Shown: positions 15,659 to 24,602, counted from the first letter of the stretch. The stretch is DNA of 64,000 bases from Pseudomonas lini (GCF_030812475.1 NZ_JAUSSR010000005.1:186001-250000); one strand, 5' to 3'. Numbers and translations are program-made. The notes: generated by a model not told the origin, from the letters alone.

Positions 15659-18433
15659 TCACACAAAGGCTTGAGCGCGGGTTGCAGCCGCGAATCCCCT
15701 CTGCAAATCTTCAATCAACGCTTCGACATCCTCGAGCCCGACGTGCAGTCGCAGCACCGGGTTCAATGCCCGATCCACGGCGCTGTTGCGATCGTGCATA
15801 TCGGCGACGGTAATCAGACTCTCGTAGCCACCCCAGGAGGCGCCCAGGCCGAACAACTGCAATGCATCGATGAAGCGCTCGACATACGTTGCGTCCGCCT
15901 CACACAGTTCGAACGAGAGCAAGCCGTTGCTGCCGTTGAAGTCCCGTTGCCACAGGAGGTGACCGGGATGATCGGGCAAGGCTGGATGGAAAACCCGTTT
16001 GACCTGGGGCTGCGCTTCCAGCCAATGGGCGACTTGCAGCGCCTGGCGTTCGTGCACTTCCAGGCGTGGCGCCAGGGTCCGGGCACCGCGCAGCACCAGG
16101 TAGGCGTCGTCGGGACTGACGGCACTGCCGCAGGTATCGCTCATGGCCGCCAGTGCCGGCCAGATCTCTTGCCGGGTGCAGACACTGCCCATGACCACGT
16201 CGCTGTGGCCACACAGGTATTTGGTCAATGCCATGATCGAAATGTCCGCGCCCAAGGTCAGCGGTCGATACAGGTAGCCCGAGCCCCAGGTGTTGTCCAC
16301 CGCCAGCAGAATACCCCGTGGTTTGCACAACGCCGCGATGGCCGGCAAGTCGCAGAGCTCATACAGCAAGGAACCCGGCACTTCGGTGTAGACCATTTTC
16401 GTATTGGCTTGCAGTTGCGCGTGTAGGTCGTTGCCGTCCGGCGCGAAGTAGCTGACCTGAATGCCGAAGGGCTCAAGCAATTCCCGGGCCAGACGCCGCA
16501 CAGGTGCGTACACCGCATCGGTGATCACCACATGGTCGCCGGGACGCAGGTAAGCCAAAAAGGTCTGCGCCACCGCGGCCAGCCCGGTGCCGAACAGGCG
16601 GGTGCGATAACCGCCTTCCAGTTCCGTCACCAGGTCTTCCAGGGCAAAGCCCGTCGGGTTGCCCCGGGCGCCATAGCTCAAGACCCGTTCGCTGTCGCGA
16701 CGGGCACGGGCGTCGCGCATCTGCGCCAGGCTGTCGAACAGCACCGTACTCAAGCGGCTGACCGGCACGTTGACCGACCGCGCACCGCTGCCCTTTGCGC
16801 TGCGCGCCGAATGGATCAGACGGGTGCGTACTCGAGAATTTCCGGTGGTTTGAGGTTGCGTGCGCAGCGGCTTGAGAATGCCGATTTCTGCCGCGTTCAT
16901 CTGCGCCAGCAAGCCGATTTCCCAGGCCAGGTACTGACGCGCCGCGTCCTTGTTGCCGGAATGACGATCGTGGGTGAAGAACAGAAAATCGATGCACTGC
17001 GAATCGGCTAATGCGTTGCCCTCCTCCTGCAGCGCCAGGCCTGCCGCGCGCCAGGCCCCCAGACCACCGTCCAGCAGGCGGGCCTGCGCGCGCTGGGTGT
17101 CGGGCAACTCCAGTGCCGCAACAGCAGCCAGCAACGGATCATCGGCCAGCAGCACCAGCGGCCGCTGTTCGCCTGCCACTTCGCTCGCCAGCAAGGAACG
17201 GATCGACCAACGTGCCCCGGCAATATGACCCTTGCGATAGGCCATGCTCGGCCGCAGATCGATCAGTGCCACCGCGTCGTCCTTCAACGCGTCGGCCAAG
17301 GCTTGCACGGTGATCAATGATAGCGTTTGCGGTACTGCAATCTCAGGCACGGGCAACGCCAGACCACTGCTCACGCCTCCCGCCAGCACATGAGCCTCAT
17401 GCCCCAACTGCCGCAGCCAACTGGCAACGATCGGTGCACGCACGCCATCGCTATCGATCAACACCAGGCGCGCCTGGCGCACGCCGACGTACAGGTCGGT
17501 GGCTTGAATCAATTGTCCACCCGGCGTGTGCCGTGCACCCGGCAGACTGCCTGCGGCAAACTCCTCGGCAGTGCGCACATCACACACAAACAGGCTGCGC
17601 CCGGTGTCCCTGGCCCACTGCTCGACCTGCCCGGCCTCGACGGCTTTCACGCCGGCGCGTTCGGCCAGTTGCGCGGCAGCCAGACGTTGCGCCGGCAATG
17701 TCGCCGTCGAGACCTCCTCGGCATAGCGGCGGTTGCTGCCATGCTCCAGTTGAAAATTTTCCAGGTACCAACCCTGGGTGCCGTTTTCCAGGGCATAGAC
17801 CGGGTTCTTCAGCCCCAGATCAATCAGCGTCTGAGCGCCGATAATGCTGCGGGTGCGGCCGGCGCAATTGACCACGATCGGCGTGTGCTCGTCCGGCACC
17901 AGATCCTGCACGCGATAGCCCAGCTCGCCGTTCGGGCAGCAGACCGAACCGGGAATGGTCATCTTGCGGTATTCATCGAACGGACGCCCGTCGAGCAACA
18001 CCAGCGGCTCGCCCCGGGCCTGCCATTCGGCCAACTGCTGCGCGGTGACATGGGGGGTGTGCCTGGCCTCTTCGACCAATTCGCCGAAGGCTTTGGAGGG
18101 GACGTGCACACCGGCAAACAGCTGAAAACCGGCGGCCTGCCAACCCTGGGCACCACCCTGGAGAATATGCACCTGGCGGTAACCCAGCGCCTGCAGACGC
18201 CGGGCGGAACGCGCCGCGACGTCCCCACCATCCTGGTCATAAATCACCAGCCGCACCTGAGGATTCGGCGCCAGGCGCCCGACCTCCAGCTCCAGACGGC
18301 TATAGGGCAGGTTCACCCCGAAAAACAGGTGCGCTTCGCCATACTGGCCGTGCTCGCGCACGTCAAACAGGGCAATTTCCTGCCCGTCGAACAACCACTG
18401 CTGCAATTGCCCGGGAGTTACGGTCTGGCTCAT
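15659..18433 (-). CDS. Four-domain rhodanese fused to cystathionine beta-lyase-like PLP enzyme
   Basis: This 924-residue protein has four rhodanese-like domains (about 1-110, 120-235, 270-360 and 370-475) and a linker (476-540). A Cys/Met-metabolism PLP domain follows (540-924). Only rhodanese domain 2 has a catalytic loop, CAGRTRS with Cys190. Domains 1, 3 and 4 have Asp-containing loops (DQDGG, DSDGV, DDPLL). The PLP domain shows VDNTWGSGY (Asp713) and the Schiff-base lysine in ALTKYLCGHSD (Lys738), as in cystathionine beta-lyases. The rhodanese half matches the separate 527-residue protein at 37038-38621. Start: ATG at 18433, with a weak ribosome binding site; upstream codons read into a REP element. 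A plausible role is C-S cleavage with transfer of sulfane sulfur to Cys190. Confidence 0.85.
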   Translation of the reverse strand: MSQTVTPGQLQQWLFDGQEIALFDVREHGQYGEAHLFFGVNLPYSRLELEVGRLAPNPQVRLVIYDQDGGDVAARSARRLQALGYRQVHILQGGAQGWQAAGFQLFAGVHVPSKAFGELVEEARHTPHVTAQQLAEWQARGEPLVLLDGRPFDEYRKMTIPGSVCCPNGELGYRVQDLVPDEHTPIVVNCAGRTRSIIGAQTLIDLGLKNPVYALENGTQGWYLENFQLEHGSNRRYAEEVSTATLPAQRLAAAQLAERAGVKAVEAGQVEQWARDTGRSLFVCDVRTAEEFAAGSLPGARHTPGGQLIQATDLYVGVRQARLVLIDSDGVRAPIVASWLRQLGHEAHVLAGGVSSGLALPVPEIAVPQTLSLITVQALADALKDDAVALIDLRPSMAYRKGHIAGARWSIRSLLASEVAGEQRPLVLLADDPLLAAVAALELPDTQRAQARLLDGGLGAWRAAGLALQEEGNALADSQCIDFLFFTHDRHSGNKDAARQYLAWEIGLLAQMNAAEIGILKPLRTQPQTTGNSRVRTRLIHSARSAKGSGARSVNVPVSRLSTVLFDSLAQMRDARARRDSERVLSYGARGNPTGFALEDLVTELEGGYRTRLFGTGLAAVAQTFLAYLRPGDHVVITDAVYAPVRRLARELLEPFGIQVSYFAPDGNDLHAQLQANTKMVYTEVPGSLLYELCDLPAIAALCKPRGILLAVDNTWGSGYLYRPLTLGADISIMALTKYLCGHSDVVMGSVCTRQEIWPALAAMSDTCGSAVSPDDAYLVLRGARTLAPRLEVHERQALQVAHWLEAQPQVKRVFHPALPDHPGHLLWQRDFNGSNGLLSFELCEADATYVERFIDALQLFGLGASWGGYESLITVADMHDRNSAVDRALNPVLRLHVGLEDVEALIEDLQRGFAAATRAQAFV

Positions 18434-18506
18434 GGGAGTCCCGCGTTGAAAGAGGAAAAATGAAATCACTAGAGGGCCAGCGACCAATGCCACGGCGAAC
18501 TGAAAC

Positions 18507-18630
18507 CTGTGGCGAGGGGGCTTGCCCCCGTTGGGTCGCGAAGCGGCCCCTAGCGTCCATCCAGACCAATCGAGTTGTCCGGATGTACGACTGCTGCGCA
18601 GCCGAACGGGGGCAAGCCCCCTCGCCACAG
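18507..18630. repeat. Paired REP element inside the thiol operon
   Basis: Two inverted units, CTGTGGCGAGGGGGCTTGCC (18507 onward) and its near-complement ending ...CCCCTCGCCACAG (18630), flank about 65 bases of unrelated sequence. The pair lies in the 245-base gap between the dioxygenase-like gene and the rhodanese-lyase fusion. It may stabilise the upstream mRNA or reduce readthrough. Confidence 0.85.
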
Positions 18631-18678
18631 GAGAGCTGTCCTAGCCACAGGTTTCGTGCTGGGCGTAGTAAAGATCAA

Positions 18679-19275
18679 TCATGCATAGGCCTTGATTGAT
18701 GGCGCCATTTGCGAGGCGTTGTAATTGAGAATGCGCCCGTCGGCTTCGACGCCGTAGCGGCCGTTGAGGGATTCCAGCGGCAAGCCGTAGAGGTGGAAAT
18801 GCAGGGTCGGTTGCTCGCCGTCGACCCGAATGCCATGCAGGTCTTCGCCGAGGAACGAGATGGAGGTGCCGGGCTGCACGATCACTTCGCGTTCCAGGTG
18901 CAAGGTGGTGAAGCCAGGTTCGCGACCTTCATCCTCACGACGGTAGACGTAATTGATTTCCTGACCTTCGACGGCACTGATGATCGCCCAGGTTTCGTGG
19001 TTGTGGGGGATGGTGCTTTTGCCCGGCAACAGCGAGTTCAGGTACAGCGTCGGGGTGTCGCCGTCGTCGTTGAGACGGTAGCGGAACGCGGTGCTGCCCT
19101 GCCCCGGCACCGGCGCCGGGAACTGATCGAAATTGAACAGATCGCGGCGCTCGGCCAGGGCTTCGAGCAAGACAACGATCTCTGCCAGCGCGGCGCGGTC
19201 GACGCCCCGATGATGGATAACGCGGATTTTCTTCAGGAAATCCTCGATGACAGCGGCACGGTTAACAGTACTCAT
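18679..19275 (-). CDS. Cysteine dioxygenase-like cupin
   Basis: This 198-residue protein of the cysteine dioxygenase (PF05995-type) cupin family has a likely iron triad His91 and His93 (PHNHETW) plus His147 (GEDLHGI). It also has a late HFHLYG motif equivalent to the family Ser/His/Tyr region. Such enzymes oxidise a thiol to a sulfinate with O2. It differs clearly from the mercaptopropionate-type enzyme at 36433-37041, so the substrate is open (cysteine or another imported thiol). It lies 17 bases behind the ABC ATPase gene and upstream of the rhodanese-lyase fusion, apparently in one operon. Confidence 0.8.
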   Translation of the reverse strand: MSTVNRAAVIEDFLKKIRVIHHRGVDRAALAEIVVLLEALAERRDLFNFDQFPAPVPGQGSTAFRYRLNDDGDTPTLYLNSLLPGKSTIPHNHETWAIISAVEGQEINYVYRREDEGREPGFTTLHLEREVIVQPGTSISFLGEDLHGIRVDGEQPTLHFHLYGLPLESLNGRYGVEADGRILNYNASQMAPSIKAYA

Positions 19276-19292
19276 GAACAGGCTCCTTGGTA

Positions 19293-20129
19293 TCAGACGG
19301 ACAGGCTGTAGCGGCTCAGGTTGGTCAACAGATACGGATCATTGGCGAGAGGCGGGCGGCGCCCCGGATCGCCCAGGGCGTGGCGCAGAAACTCGCGGGT
19401 CCGCTCGCTGGTCGGGTGCTGGAAGATCTGCGCGGCGCTGCCGTACTCGACTATCACGCCGTTCTCGGTGAAGTAGACGATGTCGCTGACCTCTTCGGCG
19501 AACCGCATTTCGTGGGTGACCAGCACGCAGGTCATGCCCTCCTCGGTCAACTCGCGAATCACCGTCAACACCTCGCCGACGGTTTCCGGATCGAGGGCCG
19601 AAGTCACCTCGTCAAACAGAATCAATTCCGGACGCATGGCCAGGGCCCGGGCAATCGCCACCCGTTGTTGCTGACCGCCGGAGAGTTGCCCCGGCCAGGC
19701 ATCGGCCTTGTGCTCCATGCGCACCTTGGCCAACAAGGCCCGGGCGTCTTTCTCGGCGTCGATGCGGTTGCGCCCCAGCACCTTGCGCGGAGCAATCACC
19801 AGGTTCTCCAGCACCGACAGATGCGGGAACAGGTTGTACTGCTGGAACACAAACCCCACGCGCTTGCGCAACTCGATGCGCTGGGCTTCCCGGGCCAGGG
19901 TGTGGACCTCGGTATCGCCGACGCGAATGCTGCCGCGTTGAGGCTGCAAAAGGCCGGTGATGCAGCGCAGGAGGGTCGACTTGCCGGAGCCGGACGGGCC
20001 GATGATCGACACGGCCTGGCCGCGGTGCACATCGAGGTCGATGCCCTTGAGCACCGGGTTGGTGCCGAACGACAGGTGCAGGTCGCGCAGGCTGACCAGG
20101 GGCTCGGCGACGGTTTCAATAGAAGGCAT
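19293..20129 (-). CDS. Amino-acid ABC transporter ATPase (GlnQ/TcyC type)
   Basis: This 278-residue ATPase has Walker A GPSGSGKS, Q-loop VFQQYNLFPHL, signature LSGGQQQRVAIARAL and Walker B LILFDEVTSALD. The ATG at 20129 is preceded by GGAG at seven bases and overlaps the permease gene by 14 bases. It powers the polar amino-acid type importer formed with the next three genes. The thiol dioxygenase and C-S lyase that follow suggest cystine, another S-amino acid or a related thiol as substrate (inference). Confidence 0.9.
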   Translation of the reverse strand: MPSIETVAEPLVSLRDLHLSFGTNPVLKGIDLDVHRGQAVSIIGPSGSGKSTLLRCITGLLQPQRGSIRVGDTEVHTLAREAQRIELRKRVGFVFQQYNLFPHLSVLENLVIAPRKVLGRNRIDAEKDARALLAKVRMEHKADAWPGQLSGGQQQRVAIARALAMRPELILFDEVTSALDPETVGEVLTVIRELTEEGMTCVLVTHEMRFAEEVSDIVYFTENGVIVEYGSAAQIFQHPTSERTREFLRHALGDPGRRPPLANDPYLLTNLSRYSLSV

Positions 20130-20904
20130 AACGTCGCTCCAAGCGTTGAGTGAGTCGGGAAATCGGGTAGCAGTAAGCAAAGAACAGCACCAGCAGACTC
20201 AGGTAAATCACCACGGTGAAGCCGGTCAGGTTCACGGTGTTGCTGGCGATCTGCGCGGTGTCGATCACGTCGTGCACACCCACCAGGGACGCCAGCGCAG
20301 TGCCCATGGTGATCACCGCATAGAGGTTCATCCACGGCGGCAACATGCGCTTGAAGCACTGCGGCAGGATGATCGAACGGAAAATCTGCCCGCGGGAGAA
20401 TGCCAGGGAACGCGCCGCTTCCCATTGAGTACTGGGGATCGAGGCGATGGCGCCACGGAAGATCTCCGCGACGTTGGCACTGGCCGGCAGGGCCAGGCCG
20501 ATGGTGACCTTGAGCCAGTCAGGGAACGGGACATAGGTGCTGCCGACCTGGATCTCGAACGGGAACACGTAGGTGGTGAAATAGATCAGCACCAGCCACG
20601 GCGCGTTACGGAACACCTGCACCCATATCCGCGCGGGAAGGCGCAGCAGTCGCGGGGGTGACAGCGCCAGGGCGCCGACCAACAGCCCCAGGAACGAACC
20701 CAGTGCGATGGCCACCAGGCTGATCAGAATGTTCTGGCCAAAGCCTGCGGCCAGCGCTGGCGACCATTGCAGCAAGGCCTTCAACACCGGGCTTTGCGGG
20801 GCGAACCAGAGCAGCCAGAGCACGGTGCAGAGCAACAGCAACAACGTGCCGACATGCCGCCGGGGCCAGGCCAGCGGTGCGCCGACTGACGATTCAATGG
20901 CCAT
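20116..20904 (-). CDS. Amino-acid ABC transporter permease 1
   Basis: This 262-residue HisM/GlnP-type permease has about five to six membrane helices. Its EAA loop region reads SIPSTQWEAARSLAFSRGQ followed by ILPQCFKRMLPPW. It overlaps both its neighbours (11 and 14 bases), so it is translated as part of a tight operon. It forms the heteromeric membrane channel with the next permease. Confidence 0.9.
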   Translation of the reverse strand: MAIESSVGAPLAWPRRHVGTLLLLLCTVLWLLWFAPQSPVLKALLQWSPALAAGFGQNILISLVAIALGSFLGLLVGALALSPPRLLRLPARIWVQVFRNAPWLVLIYFTTYVFPFEIQVGSTYVPFPDWLKVTIGLALPASANVAEIFRGAIASIPSTQWEAARSLAFSRGQIFRSIILPQCFKRMLPPWMNLYAVITMGTALASLVGVHDVIDTAQIASNTVNLTGFTVVIYLSLLVLFFAYCYPISRLTQRLERRYAFY

Positions 20905-21628
20905 AGCCGGGCATCCTCAGGCGCGCTTCAAGGTAGCGCCCCACACAGTTGACAATAAAACTCAGCAGACCGAAAAAACTCAGAATCAGAATCATCAGCT
21001 CCAGCACGTTGTCGCTCTGGGTCCAGATCATGATTGCCGCGTAGGTGATATCGCCCACGGCAATGGCCGAGGCCACGGCGGTCATCTTCACCAGGTCGAT
21101 CAGGTTGTTGATCAGCGACGGCAGGGCGAAGCGCACGGCCAGCGGCAGTTGCACATTCCATAACAACTGGCGGCTGCTGAACGCCAGGGAACTGGCGGCT
21201 TCCATCGTCACGCTCGGCACCGCCTCGATCCCGGCACGCAAGGCTTCTGCGTGAAATGCGCCCTTGTGCAGCGAGATCACGATCACCACCCAGGCGAACG
21301 GCGTCAACGGGTTCGCCGCGCCGACGGCCTGGGTCAGCAGCATGTTCAGCACCAGGAACGCGCAATACAACTGCACCAGGGTCGGCGTATTGCGGGTGAC
21401 TTCGATGAATACCCGTGCAGGTTTCGCCAGCCAGGGATTGCCCGAGGTCAACATCGCCGCCAGGCCGACACCGGCCAGCAGACTGCCGACGATGGTGAAC
21501 AGGCACAGCAGCACCGTGGTCAGTGCGCCCTGCTCCAGGCTGCCGCGTTGATAGGCGTCGAGCAGAAAGTCGTAGTTCAGGCCAACCCCGGCCGTCCAGT
21601 GGACAAAAAACTCCAGCCAGTGACTCAT
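20894..21628 (-). CDS. Amino-acid ABC transporter permease 2
   Basis: This 244-residue polar amino-acid permease has RNTPTLVQLYCAFLV and the EAA loop AVPSVTMEAASSLAFSSRQ. The start at 21628 (MSHWLEFFVHW) has GGAG ten bases upstream; longer upstream extensions give a non-hydrophobic, Arg-rich sequence that is not credible. It is encoded 11 bases after the binding-protein gene. Confidence 0.9.
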   Translation of the reverse strand: MSHWLEFFVHWTAGVGLNYDFLLDAYQRGSLEQGALTTVLLCLFTIVGSLLAGVGLAAMLTSGNPWLAKPARVFIEVTRNTPTLVQLYCAFLVLNMLLTQAVGAANPLTPFAWVVIVISLHKGAFHAEALRAGIEAVPSVTMEAASSLAFSSRQLLWNVQLPLAVRFALPSLINNLIDLVKMTAVASAIAVGDITYAAIMIWTQSDNVLELMILILSFFGLLSFIVNCVGRYLEARLRMPGYGH

Positions 21629-21639
21629 GGCTCGCTCCG

Positions 21640-22482
21640 TCAGGCGCCATTGGCCTGGAACTGTTTCTGCAGCTCCACCAAGGCTGACGACGCGGGGGTG
21701 ATGCGGTTGCGGGTCTGGGCTTCGATCAGCCAGCCGCTGCGATGCAGTTCCTTGACGATGGGATCGAGCCTGGCCTGGGTATCGCCTTCGCCACGGCGGG
21801 TCCAGATCACCGACGGAGCCGGGTTGAGTTCCGGGCTGAGCGCGCGATAACCCTGCCATTCGGCGGTGTCGGCGAGCAACGGGTTGATCAGCGTGGCGTC
21901 ATGCACCGCCGCGACGCAGTTGTTGCCACGCAACGCCAGCAAGGATTCCGACGAGCTCTTGAAGGCCTTGATCTCGACGCCCAGCTCAGTGAGCGGCTTG
22001 ACGTAGCTGCTGCCCTGGGAGGTGCAGACCGGTTGGCCTTTGAGGTCTTCCCAACGGGTGAGCTTGCTGTCTTTCAACACCGCAGCGGTACCGCCGACAC
22101 GGTAAAACGGTGTCGGCACAAAGCCGAGGATCTCGCCGCGTTCGGCGGTCCACTCCATGTTGGCGATCAGCAAATCGACTTTGCCCTGCTGCAGGAATTG
22201 CACGCGGTTGGCAGGCAACACCGGCACCAGTTGCACCTCGGCACCCAGTTGCCGTCCCAGCTCCTGGGCGAGGTCGACGTTCAGGCCCCGGGGTTTCCGG
22301 GTGGTCGGATCGATCCCGCCGAACGGGCCTCCGGACAACAACACACCGACCACCAGCACATGGCGCTGCTGGATCTTGTCCAGGGTGGCATCAGCCTGGG
22401 CGCTGGTCATGCCGACCATCGAGATCAAGGCGCCCAGCATCACAGGCAACAATCTTTTAACAGGCGAGCGCTCGAGCAACAT
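21640..22482 (-). CDS. Amino-acid ABC transporter periplasmic binding protein
   Basis: This 280-residue SBP_bac_3-type protein has an N-terminal signal (LLPVMLGALISMVGMTSAQA). The mature part starts near ATLDKIQQRHVLVVGV and contains GLNVDLAQELGRQLGAEVQLVPV and DLLIANMEWTAERGEI. AGGGG lies six bases upstream of the chosen ATG (22482). It is first in the operon binding protein-permease-permease-ATPase-dioxygenase-lyase and divergent from a LysR gene, which likely controls it. Confidence 0.9.
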   Translation of the reverse strand: MLLERSPVKRLLPVMLGALISMVGMTSAQADATLDKIQQRHVLVVGVLLSGGPFGGIDPTTRKPRGLNVDLAQELGRQLGAEVQLVPVLPANRVQFLQQGKVDLLIANMEWTAERGEILGFVPTPFYRVGGTAAVLKDSKLTRWEDLKGQPVCTSQGSSYVKPLTELGVEIKAFKSSSESLLALRGNNCVAAVHDATLINPLLADTAEWQGYRALSPELNPAPSVIWTRRGEGDTQARLDPIVKELHRSGWLIEAQTRNRITPASSALVELQKQFQANGA

Positions 22483-22592
22483 GGTTTTCCCCTCATGGAA
22501 TGGTCGGCGTACCCCGACCTGATGTGTGGGCATCCTAGGTACAGCGGCGAAGTAACGGAAATTCAAATATCTAATATCGTTATAACTTGCAG

Positions 22593-22606
22593 TGTCAAAA
22601 TTGACA
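22593..22606. promoter_or_regulatory. Inverted repeat TGTCAA-AA-TTGACA, candidate operator
   Basis: Two perfect 6-base arms with a 2-base spacer lie in the divergent region between the amino-acid importer operon and the LysR gene, about 110 bases upstream of the importer start. They could bind the LysR protein or another dimeric regulator. Confidence 0.4.
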
Positions 22607-22672
22607 GATTCGCTCATAACACCCCGTATTTATTGGCGCCAGCTCATCAGCCGCGAAAATAATTTCTAAATA

Positions 22673-22688
22673 CACATTACGAAATGTG
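22673..22688. promoter_or_regulatory. Inverted repeat CACATT-ACGA-AATGTG near the lysR start
   Basis: Six-base arms with a four-base spacer lie 40 bases upstream of the LysR gene in the same divergent region. The position fits an autoregulatory LysR site. Confidence 0.4.
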
Positions 22689-22728
22689 ATATTTATGTTT
22701 GTAGCCTTGATGTAAAACAACGACGGGA

Positions 22729-23595
22729 ATGGCCATGTCGACCTCACCAACCCTTGACCTCGAATTACTGCGCACTTTCATTGCTGTGGTAGATCACCAC
22801 AGTTTTGCCGAGGCCGGCGCGCAACTGGATCGCACGCAATCGTCGGTCACCCAGCACATGCAACGCCTGGAACAGCTGGTCGGGGTCAGCCTGTTCGAAA
22901 AACGCGGACGGCACAAACAACTCACCGAAGCGGGCATGCAGTTGCTGCGTCATGCGCGGCAGATGCTCTCGCTCAACGACGACGCCTTGAACTCCCTGCG
23001 CGAAAGCAGTTTGAGCGGCGTGTTGCGCATCGGCTCGCCCCATGACATCGCCGACACTATCCTTCCGCCGATCCTCAGCCACATCGCCCGCTCGGCACCG
23101 CGCCTGCGCCTGGAGATCGACGTCGGCCGCAGCCCGTTCCTGATGGACGACCTGCACCGGGGCAAGGTCGATATGGTGATCTCCACCCGCGAGGATCCCA
23201 GCCTGGAAGGCTTTGCCTTGCGCACCTCTCCGGTGTGGTGGATCTGTTCGGCGCAGTACCTGCACACCCCCGGCGAACCCTTGCCGCTGATTCTGGTGGA
23301 TGAGCCCAGCATCTATCGCCGCTATGCCCTCGAGGCCCTGGAGCGCGCCAACATTCCCTGGCGCCAGGCGTACCTGGCGTCGAACCTGATCGGCATCAAG
23401 GCCGCCACCCGTGCAGGCCTCGGTGTCACACCGCGAAGCATGGAGATGCTCGGCCCGGACATGCGCGTGCTCGGTGAAAACGATGGCTTGCCACGTCTAC
23501 CGGACGTGACCTATCACCTGTGGATCAGGCCCAACACCGTCAATCCGGTGGTGCGCCGGGCCTATGAGTTGATCAGGAGCAGTCACGGGCATTGA
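22729..23595 (+). CDS. LysR-family transcriptional regulator
   Basis: This 288-residue regulator has an N-terminal winged helix-turn-helix (about 8-65: LELLRTFIAVVDHHSFAEAG ... QSSVTQHMQRLEQLVGVSLF). The LysR effector domain starts at about residue 90 (LRIGSPHDIADTILPPIL). It is divergent from the amino-acid importer/thiol operon, the usual LysR arrangement, so that operon is the likely target. Start is ATG at 22729; ATG at 22735 is also possible. Confidence 0.9.
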   Translation: MAMSTSPTLDLELLRTFIAVVDHHSFAEAGAQLDRTQSSVTQHMQRLEQLVGVSLFEKRGRHKQLTEAGMQLLRHARQMLSLNDDALNSLRESSLSGVLRIGSPHDIADTILPPILSHIARSAPRLRLEIDVGRSPFLMDDLHRGKVDMVISTREDPSLEGFALRTSPVWWICSAQYLHTPGEPLPLILVDEPSIYRRYALEALERANIPWRQAYLASNLIGIKAATRAGLGVTPRSMEMLGPDMRVLGENDGLPRLPDVTYHLWIRPNTVNPVVRRAYELIRSSHGH

Positions 23596-23681
23596 GGGTG
23601 TCCGACAACGACAGGCGTTCGCGGCACCAGTGCTCAAGGCGGGCATGGATTCGCGCGTACCCACTGTGGCGCGTGTGTTTT

Positions 23682-24602
23682 TCAAGCAAAAACCGGGGTG
23701 CTCCCGGCCACCAGCTGCCGGTGTAGTTGCGCGATATGTTCTGGCCCTATGCCGCAGCATCCGCCAACAATACTCGCCCCTGCCGCGACCCAGGATCGCG
23801 ACCAGTGCAAATACGCCTCTGGCCCCAGATCGCGACGAATCTCCAACAGCGTGCTATTCGCCTTGGCTTCGGTACTGACAGCGGGAAACGCATTGGCGTA
23901 CACCCCCAGCTCAATGGTTTGAGCAAGACTTTGGATGACACTTCGGGCCTCGGTCAACGCCGCTGCCATCACTTCCGGCTGGCTGCAATTGAACAGTACC
24001 GCCCTCGCCCCCAGCTCGACCGCCACGCGTACCGCATCGGTGACCGGCTCGGATGAACGCAGTCGCGGTGGTTCGCCGACTTCATCGAGCAGCGTGAAGG
24101 ACACCCACAGTGGCTTGACTTGCGTGCCCAGCGCCTCGACCACTGCTCGAACTTCAGCGGTGGAGCTCTGGGTTTCTGCCAACCAGACATCGACGTGTTC
24201 GTGTAATCCGCCGATCAATGTGCGATGGATAGCGACAGAGCGTTGATGATCGAACAGGTCCGGACGATAGGACCCGAGCGCTGGCGGTAACGAGCCGGCC
24301 ACCGTGACCGGTTCGTTACTGTCGTCCGCAGCCTGTCGAGCCAGGCGCCCCGCCCGTTCGGCCAGCGTGTGCCCCTGCCCGGCAAAGCGCTCATCGCCTA
24401 TATGAAACGGCACCACCGCATAGCTGTTGGTAGAGATGATCCGGGCACCGGCATCGATAAACGCCCGATGAGCCTGAAGCACGAACTGCGGCGCCTCGAT
24501 CAGCGCCAGCGCGGACCATTCCGGTTGGCGAAAAGGCGCGCCGATGCGTTGCAACTCACGCCCCATGCCGCCATCGAGCAAACGCAAGGTAGGATGGCTC
24601 AT
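23682..24602 (-). CDS. Homocysteine S-methyltransferase family protein
   Basis: This 306-residue zinc methyltransferase has zinc ligands Cys206 (FNCSQPE) and Cys282/Cys283 (VGGCCGIGPEH). Its N-terminus, LLDGGMGRELQRIG, is typical of the Hcy-binding TIM barrel. Family members move a methyl group from S-methylmethionine or a betaine to homocysteine. The ATG overlaps the stop of the OpuAC-type binding-protein gene (ATGA), so importer and enzyme are co-translated. The donor is therefore probably what the transporter brings in, such as S-methylmethionine, dimethylsulfoniopropionate or a betaine. The donor identity is inference. Confidence 0.88.
   Translation of the reverse strand: MSHPTLRLLDGGMGRELQRIGAPFRQPEWSALALIEAPQFVLQAHRAFIDAGARIISTNSYAVVPFHIGDERFAGQGHTLAERAGRLARQAADDSNEPVTVAGSLPPALGSYRPDLFDHQRSVAIHRTLIGGLHEHVDVWLAETQSSTAEVRAVVEALGTQVKPLWVSFTLLDEVGEPPRLRSSEPVTDAVRVAVELGARAVLFNCSQPEVMAAALTEARSVIQSLAQTIELGVYANAFPAVSTEAKANSTLLEIRRDLGPEAYLHWSRSWVAAGASIVGGCCGIGPEHIAQLHRQLVAGSTPVFA

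Noticed and set aside
18434..18628. N-terminal extension of the rhodanese-lyase fusion
   Set aside because: The extra 65 codons are translated REP sequence; the rhodanese domain begins right after the ATG at 18433.
23596..23681. Possible minus-strand gene tail between the LysR and methyltransferase genes (RIHARLEHWCRERLSL in one frame)
   Set aside because: Fewer than 40 codons, no start, wedged between convergent genes; it looks protein-like but cannot be supported as a gene or remnant.
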